A DNA stretch of 64,000 nucleotides from positions 58,799,676-58,863,675 of the forward strand of contig CM072516.1 in the NCBI GenBank assembly GCA_036898135.1, given 5' to 3'. The notes below the pieces were generated by a model that did not search any database, was not told the DNA's origin, and worked only from the letters and a program-made list of their open reading frames with translations. Below are positions 23,401-33,699 of the stretch, piece by piece; within the stretch, counting starts at the first letter, position 1, and each line of letters starts with the position of its first letter. The position numbers were made by a program, and so were the translations under genes. Source of the DNA: Oncomelania hupensis. Taxonomy: Eukaryota; Mollusca; Gastropoda; Littorinimorpha; Pomatiopsidae.

Positions 23401-26400
23401 ATTTTTTTTAAAATTTATTATTTATTTTTAAAATTTAATTAATTTATTTATTTTTTTATAATAGTTCTCGTTATTTGAAAACAGCAAGTCTACCGTACAT
23501 CTAGATGGGAGGCAAACAGATTTAAATTTTAATGTAAATCACTTGTCAGTCTTGTAAGTTTTTTGTTTTTTTTCTTTTCTGATGTACTGTGTAAATTGTT
23601 TTTAACAGCGAGTCCTAAGGAGAAAGTCGCAACAGTGTTGGAAACATCACATGAAGGGGACTGTACATGAGGCAGCATCATCATCTCTTTCCCCTAGCTC
23701 TGCTCTATCTTCAGTTGGTAAGGAGGTCAAATTTTCTTTAATGTATATGTACTTTAACTGACACTTATACTTTTTTCTCTCCATGTACATGTATTTTCGA
23801 TTAACTAAAACAAAGGTAACTGCACAGAACTGGAGGTAATGTTTTACTCTTTACAAAAATCAACAATGACATTCGAAAAGGCATGCGCACAGCAAAGGAG
23901 GACTGGATAGAAGATCAATGCCAGGAAATAGAGAACAATCTTAACAAATACAACAGCAAGAAGGTCTACAAGACTCTAAAGCGGCTGACAAGTGTTAAAC
24001 AGCCCAAGGTCTCCACGATCCAAAGCAAGTCTAGCATGTACCTTCAGCCTAATCAGCCATCCCAGCAAGGTCCTCCTGAAAATAATACTCAACAGGTTGA
24101 AACCCAAGCAGGTTCAGGGCAGGGCGAAGTACCACTGAACAGATTTTCAACCTCAGAGTAATCTGTGAGAAATACCTACAGCACCAACAACATATATACC
24201 ATGTGTTTGTAGACTTCAAAAAGGCGTTTGACCGAGTCTGGCATCATCGCATGCAGCTTTGTGGGCAACAATGAGAGTGTACAACATCAGCCCTAAAATT
24301 ATTGAAGTCATCAAACGCCCGTATGACAAGGCTAGCAGTGCAGCCCTCTACAACAGCGCCATCGGAAACTGGTTCAGAACAACCATCGGTGTGCGTCAGG
24401 GATGCCTACTCTCTCCAACACTTTTCAGCATCTTCCTAGAGCGCATCATTTCAAATGCCCTTGCAGATCACGAAGGCACAGTCAGCATAGGGGGAAGAGC
24501 AATCTCCAACCTTCGTTTTGCGGATGACATTGATGGATTAGCTGAAGAGGAACAAGAACTTGAACAGCTGGTACAGAGGCTTGACACCCCCTCCAGAGCC
24601 TATGGAATGGAAGCAGAGAAGACCAAAATGATGACCAACAACACCAATGGCATCAACACAGACATCAAAGTCCAAGACCAATCCCTCAACACAGTGCATA
24701 GCTTCAACTATTTAGGAGCCATTGTATCAGACATTGGATCCCGAGAGGAAGTCCTCTCCAGGATCGCACAAACAACTGCTGCCCTGGCGAGGTTGAAGCC
24801 CATTTGGAAAGACAGGACCATCAGTCTACATTCCAAGGTAAGACTGCTGCGCTCTGTTGTCATCTCCATCTTCCTACACGCTTGCGAAATATGGACCCTC
24901 ACAGCAGATCTACAACGAAGAATACAAAGCAGTGAGATGAGGTGCTACAGAAGACTTCTGGGCATTTCCTATACCCAGCACATAACCAACGACGAAGTCC
25001 GACAGACCATCACACAAGCCATTGGACAACATGATGACCTGCTCACAATGGTGACAAAAACGGAAACTTCGATGGTATGGCCACGTCACCAGATCATTAG
25101 GTCTTGCAAAGACCATCCTGCAAGGCACAGTGCAAGGAGGTAGAAGAAGAGGGAGACCGAAAAAGAGGTGGGAGGACAACATTCGAGAATGTACTGGTTT
25201 GACACTGAGCGAAACAATCAGGGTTCCTGAGGACTGGGAAAGATGGATTACGCTGGTTAAACGATCATCTGTGGTGCCCCTACGACCTCCTAGTTACGGG
25301 ATAGGATAGGATATATTACAACGCTTAATATTAATGTGCTTTGAAACCGCACTGTTTCTGTATTCGTTTTGATTTATGATGTTATAAGCCACAAATTTTG
25401 TTTCAAAATTGTCTTCTCATTTCCATCTAAATGCTTTAAATGTAGCCCCTTTTATGAACTTGGCAAACAAATTTATCTGAAATTCGGTAAAAGGAAAAAA
25501 GCTTAAGACATCCTGATACTATCATACTAACAAAACATTCCGACGTCTGCAATTCTGAAAATCAAAATGTGTATTCTAAAAATTGAGTGGAGTAATGTTG
25601 TTTGTTTTACATTTGCTCTTTGGTTTCTTTGGTAGATGATGACAATAAATCAAGCTCTGGATGGACCAGTGTTGGAGAGCAAATTGATTCTGGTAAGTCA
25701 TCACATCGGTTATTGAAAAAAATCAGCACTGTTTTTCTCTTGTCAAGAGCAAGAACATGGATCAATCTTTCCCAAAATGGCAACTGAAACCATTCGTACA
25801 TTTTTGTTTGAGAAGGAACATAAGTTTTTTCAAAATTCTGACGATCCTGGATTTTGTAGATGTTTGTCTGCTAAACTATTGAGTACTCATTGAGGCGCCT
25901 GTGCTCAGTTAAAAGTGATCTTTACAACAGTACAGTAAAGTATGTTTTTACAAATGTTAAAGCGCCATTTTAATCTGTCCAAAGAGTATCTATGTTTGAA
26001 CCACTGATCTGAAAATAGTTTCAACTTAATGCCACGGTTAAAAGAAGGTGAATCAGTTTCAGTGGTCGATGCTAGTGTCAAAACTAAGTGCCGTTGGCCA
26101 TGGTTAAACAAACAGAATATCACAATAGAGCGAGTTTGTTGTATGAAGTTAAGCCGTCCGAGTCTTCTGTATTGTTGGGTCTGCAGTTTGTGTTGACTAT
26201 TGCCCCCGTTCTGTGCAAGACATCGTGCAACACACCTATATGAACCAATTTCCAAGACATATTAACCTGAACTTTTCTTTAAATAAAAACTGGAACTGAC
26301 TGCTTTTTGTTACACATGTCTTTGTTTCTCAGATGTTATGTACACATAACTTATTTTATTATATAAATGTGTTAGTTAAATAGCAATCTTTAACCTCCTG

Positions 26401-26848
26401 ATTTAAACAGAACATTTTGCTTTACAATATTGAATATATATGTTTAAAATAAATAATTGCTGGCCCCTTCTAATTCCCTAGGTTTTAGGATTTATGCGTG
26501 TGTGTGCTAGAATTTGAAACCACAAAACATTGTGAACTTTAAACTAAATTGCCCCTGATCCCTCTGCATAGCATAATGATCAACAAAATGATCTCTTTTA
26601 TGAAAATATTCTTACCAGTGAGTAGCCTCACTACATTCTCTTTCAATGTTCCTTTTCAAGACTCTACTGCTTACATGTATATTGTCTCAAATTCTGTCGT
26701 TTTTTCATATTGCCGAGGTTCGTAATCGAATCCTAAAAGGCGGGTGGAGTATTAATGACACTTTGGGTCAAATACATGGGTTTTGTGTGTGTGTGCAGTT
26801 GAACATGCCAAAGCTGGGACTGGGAAAAGAAAATACGTCCTTGACTAG
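20423..26848 (+). CDS. Putative four-exon gene with C-X2-C motif beyond an early stop
   Basis: Model: exon 1 20423-20440 (MAELKS, ATG with A at -3 and G at +4, donor GTGAGT); exon 2 23609-23717 (acceptor TTTTTAACAG, codes RVLRRKSQQCWKHHM...SSALSSV, donor GTAAGG, phase 0 to 1); exon 3 25636-25692 (DDDNKSSSGWTSVGEQIDS, donor GTAAGT, phase 1 to 1); exon 4 from 26799 (acceptor GTGTGTGTGCAG, VEHAKAGTGKRKYVLD, stop TAG at 26846). All phases fit and every joined codon is open. Immediately after the stop the same frame continues KQYCIFCNKGQLALPN, a Cys-X2-Cys motif reminiscent of the zinc-finger-like N-termini of invertebrate proteins linked to Crypton-type recombinases. So the stop may be a disabling mutation. 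The exon structure is seen in the sequence; the family idea is weak inference. A LINE lies in intron 2. Confidence 0.45.
20914..21403 (+). repeat. 92 bp tandem repeat, ~4.5 units
   Basis: Units start at 20914, 21006, 21098, 21267 and 21359, each with GAGTTTCTCGGGCGTTATGA. Spacing is exactly 92 bp except for the third unit, which is longer by 77 bp because of a RepX insertion plus its 13 bp target duplication. Lies in the first intron of the putative gene. Confidence 0.95.
21163..21226 (-). mobile_element. 64 bp truncated RepX insertion with 13 bp TSD
   Basis: The RepX 3' end with an (AATC)n-type tail interrupts one 92 bp unit and is flanked by perfect 13 bp copies of ATCGAGTTACAAT (21150-21162 and 21227-21239). 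The empty-site sequence is present in neighbouring units, so both the insertion and its TSD are certain. This shows RepX moves by target-primed reverse transcription. Confidence 0.95.
21755..21945 (+). promoter_or_regulatory. Second copy of the CRE-containing region
   Basis: Shares GAGAGCACGCGCTGTG, TGACGTCTTGTCTGTGATGT and a GCACGAAGACA segment with 20340-20415 in the same orientation. It has three TGACGT motifs and ends at AGACAG followed by GTATGT, a possible donor. May act as an alternative promoter and noncoding first exon, or be only a segmental duplication. Confidence 0.4.
22078..22195 (+). repeat. RepY dispersed repeat
   Basis: Homologous to 29205-29325 from a GTTGTAGCA-type start through GACTTCTTAT and AAGTCCCCTATGCGC to TGTCCGGGGACGTTAATCTA. 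Confidence 0.7.
22712..22810 (+). pseudogene. Decayed duplicate of exon 2
   Basis: Preceded by TTTAAACAG and beginning CGAGTTCCGAGGATAAAGT, it matches exon 2 at 23609 (CGAGTCCTAAGGAGAAAGT, then TGGAAACAT in both). Translation in the exon 2 phase gives RVPRIK, stop, QPSWKHYR, stop, so it cannot be used as exon 2 is. A GTAGTG follows the end. It is probably an old tandem exon duplication. Confidence 0.6.
23860..25317 (+). pseudogene. LINE reverse transcriptase fragment (copy 2)
   Basis: Begins with a pre-RT segment (DIRKGMRTAKEDWIEDQ near 23870), then an internal deletion, a frameshift near 24250, and a long open stretch at 24259-25143 with RT motifs VRQGCLLSPTLF, RFADDIDGL (catalytic Asp pair intact) and LGAIVSDIGS. 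The frame breaks again near 25060. The 3' end reads GTTACGGGATAGGATAGG, the family's GGATA-repeat tail. Endonuclease is absent, so it is not autonomous. It lies in an intron of the putative 20.4 kb gene in the same orientation. Confidence 0.85.
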
Positions 26849-27060
26849 AAGCAATACTGCATCTTCTGCAACAAAGGACAACTGGCTCTCCCAAACATTT
26901 TCTTATGTGATACAGACACAGAATTTACCATCTTGTCTTGATGCCTGCTGTGTGGGTGGGGTTGATTTAGCAAGATTGTCATCTTCAAACACAGAACAAT
27001 CTGGGGTTTCTCCACTGTCAATTTTGGCAAGCAATCTTCCAACTTTGGTGATCTCAGTGG
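25318..27060. other. Intronic and flanking AT-rich sequence
   Basis: Apart from exons 3 and 4 of the putative gene I see no coding sequence or repeat here. Confidence 0.4.
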
Positions 27061-27067
27061 TACTTTC

Positions 27068-27068
<1 letters not shown>

Positions 27069-27123
<55 letters not shown>
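27069..27123. repeat. (ATA)n trinucleotide repeat
   Basis: About 18 units, followed by TATCGCGCAAATCTCA resembling SINE tails of the kind ending in TATAGCGC. Confidence 0.95.
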
Positions 27124-27125
<2 letters not shown>

Positions 27126-27569
27126 ATGGTACTTATATCGCGCAAATCTCACATTGTGACTCATTGCGCACCCACTCGCATTCATCCATTGTACATCCTG
27201 TCATTACAACACATATGGCATACTATTACAATGAAATAAAAACAACAATGCAGGCGATAGTACTCTTTTTCAATGTTCAGAGAGTGGCCCATGTGATTTG
27301 CTAGCAATTTCTGCTCATTGGGTGACAAATCAAACAGTTGAGTGATTGTAGCTCCATACTTTCTGCATTTCGTCGATGTGATCAACTCTGGCTTCCGTAG
27401 CCCAATATCTGATGTGAGTATCCAGGTAACCGTTCACAGACTTAGATGCAAAGAAAAATGGATTCGATACAGGTATAGCTACATCAGTCATCATTTCAAG
27501 AAGAATGTACAGAGATTCTTTCACCTGGGGAGGCAGGGAGTAAGGGGGGCTCACACGGATTAGTTAGTT

Positions 27570-28146
27570 CTTCATTTTAAGCCCTAGTGCTCCCGTTTCT
27601 CCTGTGAGGTCGTTTATCGCCCCCCCCCCCCCTCCCGCCCCCTCCTCCTTCGACAGTTGATGGTTCGGGTGCATTGCCGCACCCCACAGTCAAAGAGACC
27701 GCTAGGGATTCGAACCCTTAAGTGACAGGTTCTGCGCCTCCCGATGACAGTAGAGATCCTGGGCTGCCTTACTCAGGCTCGAAGGCTTGGCGGAGAGACT
27801 TGTTCACACACCGTGGCTGGGCTTGTCGTTACGGTTCATAGCTTGGCTGTGGGAAATCCGTCTTCTCCCGGTCACACAGCCAGTTCACAGTCCGACTCCA
27901 AGGCCCCTGCCTCGAGCCCAAATAGTACGCGGGACGGAATGTCGTAGACCCCCCCCCTCCCCGCACCCCGGCTCTGGCTCCCCTGTGGAAATAGCGGAGC
28001 ATTCCTTTCCTAAGGGACGCCGTCTGTCCGTTTCCGAATTTATTAATCGGCATGATAAGCCCATAGCGGAGTTTGTCTCCATCTACAACCAGCGTTCGGC
28101 TAAAGATGTAGTCTATACATTACGGCTGAGACTCAAGTCCGTTTTA
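27570..28146. other. GC-richer unclassified sequence upstream of RepX
   Basis: Locally GC-rich with C-tracts at 27619 and 27950. Contains GGGATTCGAACCCTTAAG, a B-box-like inverted motif. It may belong to a longer form of RepX, but no second copy in the window confirms that. Confidence 0.4.
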
Positions 28147-28714
28147 CCCCCGTTGGGGTGCCGGGGGTTTCAGTATAAATAGTATCCTCACTTTCTGGAA
28201 ATTTAGTGCTTTAAATTCCCACTGTCGTTGTCTTTCTCATTTGCTCTAGTCTTTCTCATTCCTGCTCTGTTCTATCAATCTTCTATACTATCTTCTTCTT
28301 CGCTAGACCAGTCATCTACTTTTTTTTTTGAAAAACTTTCCGGGACAACACGCCTTATTTGTGTATGAGGTCTGTTGGATCAGCTTGGGAATATTGGACG
28401 CTTTCTGCCAGGTGGTAGATGTTATTATTTAGCAATGTATGCATTTTATATGTATGTGTTTTGTTGATAATTTATAATGATGTTTGTATTCTATTTTGTT
28501 TTTGTAAACGGGTGTTCGATAAATTAGAGTACAGCCTCAGCGTCCCCTGCGTGGGATGTCTTTATTGTAAAGTGACTGGCTTGTGGAGAGCGTTCAGTTT
28601 TACCACTAGGGTTGTTTCAGCAGATTTTTTATGCGGATCAGGGGTTGTCCGGTCCTGATTTGGCTCGGAAGAGTCCGCTGGACCTAAAGCAATAATCATG
28701 TAATGTAATGTAAA
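28147..28714 (+). repeat. RepX interspersed repeat, longest copy
   Basis: Runs from the GTTGGGGTGCCGGGGG region through AGTATAAATAGTATCC, GGTCTGTTGGATCAGCTTGG and a conserved body to GGTCCTGATTTGGCTCGGAA and an ATGTAATGTAATGTAA tail. It encodes a minus-stop-free frame from 28365 to 28658 that resembles frames in the other two long copies. Class unknown; LINE 3' end or SINE-like. Confidence 0.75.
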
Positions 28715-29204
28715 GTCCCTTTTGACGGAGGCTGCTCTCAAGTCTATGGGCGTGGTAATCCGAGACAATCCTGACCCAGTGGTGGGACCGGATCCTACCT
28801 AAACTGGCCTTCCCGCGTGCCCGCTGGCTGCCGCTCTGGTTCAAGCTTGATCTGGTGCAGTTTTCTTTTTAACCCGCTTTTAATCTTACTCGGACGTGTT
28901 TTATCATTAATTTTAGATTAAACTTCTATAATTTGATTGTTTTTATATAATATAGGCCCTATACTGTTCCGTGCAATAACCCGGCAGACCTGGTCTGTCT
29001 TCATATAAAAATTATTTTATCTCTCCTTAGACATTAAATAATCCGCTCACTCTGCCCTCCTAGTCGCCCTTTGGCCCTCCTCCCTCCCTCTGCTATACCT
29101 TTGGCGGCCTTGTCTTGGCGTCCCTTTTGCCACCCTTGTCACATCTTCACTCTACATTATTGACGCCGTCTTCCTTCCGATTCAACGCATCTTCCTGCTG
29201 GTTG

Positions 29205-29325
29205 TTGTAGCAGCTTTTGCGCTCCTTCTTCATTTGACTCCATTCTGCAAAACGACTTCTTATTACATCGGCCCTCGTTCATCCAAGTCCCCTATATGCT
29301 TATGTGTCTGGGGACGTTAATCTAC
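29205..29325 (+). repeat. RepY dispersed repeat
   Basis: Second good copy of the family at 22078-22195, ending TGTCTGGGGACGTTAATCTA. Confidence 0.7.
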
Positions 29326-29734
29326 TTGCCTGACTGCCTGCCTAACCTCAGTGGGGAATTGCCTAACAACAGACAGGAAAGGCCAAATAATTTGGCAATT
29401 GCCTTACTAGGGTTTAGGCAGAAATTGCCTTACAGACAGAAATTGCTGTACAGGTGAAGATATTTGTAGATTAGTTATTGCCAAGAATACGTTTGTATGA
29501 ATATGTGTTTACTGATGGCAGGCATGTGTTCACGCTTTCCTGATGTGTGCTACATTTTCTTGCTTAATCACATAAGGCACAAATTGTCTAATGTACATGA
29601 AGTATGGTTGGCGGTTCTCCACCTGTCATTATGTACAATGGTATGTAGTATGCATTGCAGTTTTGCTATACTAGACAACCACTTACTACCAACATCATCG
29701 TCTGGGTTTGCTGTCAGTTCCCCCCCCCCCCCCC

Positions 29735-30045
29735 CCCCCCCCCCGTTCATTTCCTCCCCGGTCATTTCCTCCCGTCAATTTCCCACCTGGTCAATTCCCC
29801 CCCAGGAAACTTACTCCCCGGTTATTTCCCCCCGTTCTCAACTTCATCCCCATAGTCACTTCCCCCCATTTTTTTTACTCCCTGGTTATTTCCCCCCGTA
29901 ATCAACTTCAGCCCCATAGTCACTCCCCCCCCCCCCCCCCATTTTTTTTACTACCCGGTTATTTTCCCTTGTTATTAATTTCATCCTCAAAGTCACTTCC
30001 CCCATTTTTTTACTCCCCATTTATTCCTCACTCTCATTCCCATCT
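29735..30045 (-). repeat. Left arm of a low-complexity inverted repeat
   Basis: C-rich units such as GGTCATTTCCTCCC, GGTTATTTCCCCCC and CAACTTCATCCCC correspond to the reverse complement of 30895-31150. Pro-rich frames here are by-products. Confidence 0.75.
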
Positions 30046-30386
30046 CAATTAAAATATTGTTGTTAGTTGTGTTGACATTTTTTTAGGGATCACTGAAAAT
30101 CACTGAAAATGAACATAGCTCACTGTACTCACTATTTCTGTCTCCAATTTCTCATTTCTATTCACATTTTCAAAAGTCATTGCTTCAAAATCGCAACAAT
30201 ATGGCAGAGGTGACACACATAGAAATTGGTACATTCATGACATCGACAAAAGGCAAGACAATGATTGCGGACACTATCAGAAGCCATTAGCAGGAAACAA
30301 ATAACGTTTGAAATATGAGTTCCACCATGACACAAAATGCAAGGCAGCAGTGCACGTGATGGTAGTGTTACTTATTGTATTAGTAG

Positions 30387-30812
30387 TGAGGCACGGTGGC
30401 CTAAAGGTAGAGCTTTGGCTTGCGGATCTGAAGGTCCCGGGTTCGAGCCCAGGCCGGGGCATTGTGTTGTGTCCTTGGGAAAGGCACTTTACTCTGTTTC
30501 CTACTCCTTCGGATGAGAGTATAAACCGAGGTCTAGTCTGTGTCGCATACATTCCACCATAACGGACTTTAAAGATCCTGACGCTCATGTCCTAGACGGG
30601 TGAGTGCCGGTGACAAGAACACACCCAGCATGCACTTAGGTCCTTCTCCCCATCCCTGGCTGCCCAGGATTGTGCTCAGTTGTACGGGCGTCAGACCATG
30701 CGCCCAAAGGCTGCGGGTGGGCGTCTCGGGCGGCTTGAGTTAGATCCTGTATCGGCCAGCGCCTTGAGCAGCTCTTGAGCTGGTAAAGCGCAATATAAGA
30801 ACGATTAGTAAT
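30387..30812 (+). repeat. SINE B, full-length copy
   Basis: tRNA-like head with A box TGGCCTAAAGG and B box GGGTTCGAGCCC, body with GATCCTGACGCTCATGTC and GGATTGTGCTCAGTTGTAC, tail with CGGCCAGCGCCTTGAGCAGC and GCGCAATATAAGAAC. About 420 bp; closely related to 61866-62280. It sits between the two arms of the inverted repeat. Confidence 0.85.
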
Positions 30813-30894
30813 AGTAATACCGGGTGCTAATACGCGCTTTACATCGAATGATATCAAACTCAAAGAGCGGCGACCTATACCAACACATACACGC

Positions 30895-31150
30895 TCACGA
30901 GGATGAAATTACGACAGGGGGGAATTTTGTGGGGAGGAAAATCCTGGGGGCACATAATCCCGGGGATGAAATTGTGACAGGGGGGAATTTTCTCGGGAGG
31001 ATAAGTCCTAGGGGGAAATAACCCTGGGGATGAAATTGCGACAGGGGGGAATTTGCTCGGGAGGATCTATCCCAGGGAGGAAATGATCTGGGGGGAAATG
31101 ACCGGGGGGAAATGACCGGGGAGGAAATCACTGGGGAGGAAATGACCGGA
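30895..31150 (+). repeat. Right arm of the low-complexity inverted repeat
   Basis: G-rich units such as GGGGATGAAATTGCGACAGG and GGGGAGGAAATGACCGG, inverted relative to 29735-30045. Confidence 0.75.
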
Positions 31151-31544
31151 TACCCATCGTCTGTGGAGTTTTGATATATGCTTCAGATGTGTTGGCTTCC
31201 AATCATTGCCTATATATATGCAGTTTTCCATGTTTGAGAATTGCTATTTTGGAGACGTTTATAAACATTTTGAAGAAAAACTGTTCAAATGAATCATTGC
31301 TTATCTGAAGTTGTTTGTTGTTGTTGTTGTTTTAAAGTGAAGCAACGTGTGTTCATTTATGTGTGTACTGATGTGACAGTGACAGATCATAGATGTGAGA
31401 CAAGTTTCATGCTTCCCTGATGAGGGACCACGGTTTCTTGCCTTCTGATGTACATGTAATGTCTTACAAAACATTTGTATGTGTATGTTTTCTAAAGGTA
31501 TTATGGAGACATTTAATGTGCAAGTGTGATTGTTTTCGGAACAC

Positions 31545-31795
31545 CCCAGTTGGAGTGCTGGGGGGAGGGGGAGGAAAGGGGGGGGGGGGTCAGTATAAAT
31601 AGTATCCCCACTTTCTGGAAATTTAGTGCTTTAAATTCCCACTGTCGCTGTCTTTCTCCTTTGTTCTTTCTCATTTCTACTCTGTTCTCTATCAATCTAC
31701 TATACTATCTTCTTCTTTGCTTGACCAGTCACCTACCTTTTTTCGTGAAACTCTTCCGGGACAAAACTCCTCATTTGTGTGTGGTCTGTTGGATC
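31545..31795 (+). repeat. RepX, left part split by a LINE
   Basis: Matches 28147-28385 up to GGTCTGTTGGATC, where the LINE tail begins. The continuation is at 33308. Confidence 0.85.
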
Positions 31796-33307
31796 CTATC
31801 CTATCCTATCCTGTCCCGTAACCCGAAGGTCGTAGGGGCACCACAGATGATCGTTTAACCAGCATACTCCATCTTTCTCTGTCCTCAGCAGCCCTGATGG
31901 CTTCGCTGTGTCAAACCAGTCCATTCTCGAATGTTGTCCCCCCACCTCCCCTTCGGTCTCCCTCCTCCTCCACCTCCCTGCACCGTACCTTGCAGAATAG
32001 TCTTTGCAAGGCCTGATGATCCGGCGACGTGGCCACACCATCGGAGCCTCCGTTTCCCCACCACTGCTAGCGAGCCATCGTGTTGTCCAACGGCCTGCGC
32101 GATGGCCTGTCGGACCCCGTCGCTGGCGACGTGTTGGGTACAGGAAATGCCCAGAAGTCCTCTGCAGCACCCCATCTCCATGCCTTGCACTCCTCGCTGG
32201 AGATCCGCCGCGAGGGTCCATGCCTCGCAAGCACATAGGAAGACGGAGACGACAAGGGAGCGCAGCAGTCCCACCTCGGAATGCAGACCGACGGCCCCGT
32301 CTCTCCAAATGGGCCCCAGCCCCGTCAGGGCAGTAGCCGCCCGCGCGACCCCGGAGAGGACCCCACGCCGGGACCCACCGTCCGACACAACGGCTCCCAA
32401 ACATCCGAAGCCACGCACCGCGCCGAGGGACCGGCCCCGGACCCCGATGTCCGCACCGACGCCACCGGTGCCGCCGGCCACCACCCTGGTCCTCTCTGCA
32501 CCCACCTCCACCCCACAGGCTCCGGAGGTGGTGTCAAGCCTCTGCACCAGCCGCCCAAGCTCCCGCTCCTCTCCAACCAATCCATCGACGCCATCTGCAA
32601 AACGAAGACCGGAGACCGCCCCACCCCCCACGCCGACCGCGCCCCCATGGTCCGCAAGAGCATCCGACACGATGCGCTCCAGGAAGATGCCGAAGAGTGC
32701 CGGAGAGAGCAGGCACCCCCGACGCACACCGACCGCTGCTCCGAACCAGCCCCCGACGGCGCCGCCGCGGAGGACCGCACCGGCAGCCCCGCCACACAGG
32801 TCCCCGATGACTTCAACAACTGTAGGGCTGACGCCGTACACCCCCACCGTTGCCCACAGAGCCGCACGCCAGACTCGGCCAAACGCCCCCCCCGAAGTCC
32901 ACGAACACACGACACAGATGCCGCTGGTGCCGCAGGCATCTCCCACAGACCACTCTGAGGCCGAAAATCTGCCCAGCGGCACCCCGCCCCGCCCCGAATC
33001 CCGCCTGCCCTTCAGCCACGACCTGCCCAGCCCGGGGCCTCAACCCGCTGAGCACTACCTCCAGGAGGACCCCGCCGGGATAGCCGACGAGGCCGACGGT
33101 CCGGCAACCCTCACACTCCCGAAGGCCACTCTCCCCGGGAAGAGTGACGACAAGCGACCGGGTCCACGGCACAGGCCACCCCCCACCCCGCCAGATCCCG
33201 CCACAGACAACGGCGAGGGCATCAACCATCGCCTCTCCCCCCGCCTGCAGCAGCCCCGCGGGCATGCCGTCCACCCCCGCCGACCTCCCCCTCCCCAGCG
33301 CTTGCAC
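31796..33307 (-). pseudogene. A-to-G hypermutated LINE reverse transcriptase copy (copy 3)
   Basis: Minus-strand copy of the local LINE family, 3' tail (GGATA)n at the left, 5' truncated at 33307. An uninterrupted 365-codon frame spans 32982-31885 and a preceding segment is open from 33307. Domain order is intact (SAGVDGMPAGL, FVDFGGGVW, VRRGCLLSPALF, RFADGVDGL, LGAVVSDGGS, LRWCGHVAG), but almost all differences from siblings are A to G on the sense strand: Lys to Gly/Arg, Asn to Gly/Ser, Ile to Val, Thr to Ala, Tyr to Cys. The catalytic FADD has become FADG, so the enzyme is dead. A-to-G change cannot create stop codons, which explains why both strands stay open; the 558-codon plus-strand frame at 31931-33607 is an artefact. 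The last ~130 bp near the tail is almost unedited. Confidence 0.9.
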
Positions 33308-33697
33308 TATTGGACGCTTTCTGCCAGGTGGTCACTGGGGCTTCCTATGATGTTATTATTTGGCAATGTAGGCATTTTATATGTATGTGTTTTGTTGGTA
33401 TTTTATAATGATGTTTATATTCTATTTTGTTTTTGTAAACGGGGGTTCGATAAATTAGAGTATAGCCTCAGCGCCCCATGCGTGGGATGTCTTTATTGTA
33501 AAGTGACCGGCTGGTGGAGTGCCTTCAGTCTTACCACTAGGGTTGTTTCGGCAGATCTTTTATGCGGATCAGGGGCGAGTTCTCTTTCAGCGAAGTTGTG
33601 GTCTTGATTTTGTGGATCTGGTTCGGCTACACTTGTCCTGATTTGGCTCGGAAGAGTCCGCTGGACCTAAAGCAATAATCATGTAATATAATGTAAT
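33308..33697 (+). repeat. RepX, right part after the LINE insertion
   Basis: Resumes at TATTGGACGCTTTCTGCC and continues to CTGGACCTAAAGCAATAATC and the ATGTAATATAATGTAA tail. About 12 bp of RepX between the two halves (GCTTGGGAA region) is missing, so the LINE insertion was accompanied by a small deletion. It also has a ~55 bp insertion near 33575-33640 relative to 28630. Confidence 0.85.
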
Positions 33698-33699
33698 CC

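Noticed and set aside
31931..33607. 558-codon plus-strand open frame
   Set aside because: It is the complement of the A-to-G hypermutated LINE, Pro/Thr/Ala-rich from T-to-C change, and runs into RepX.
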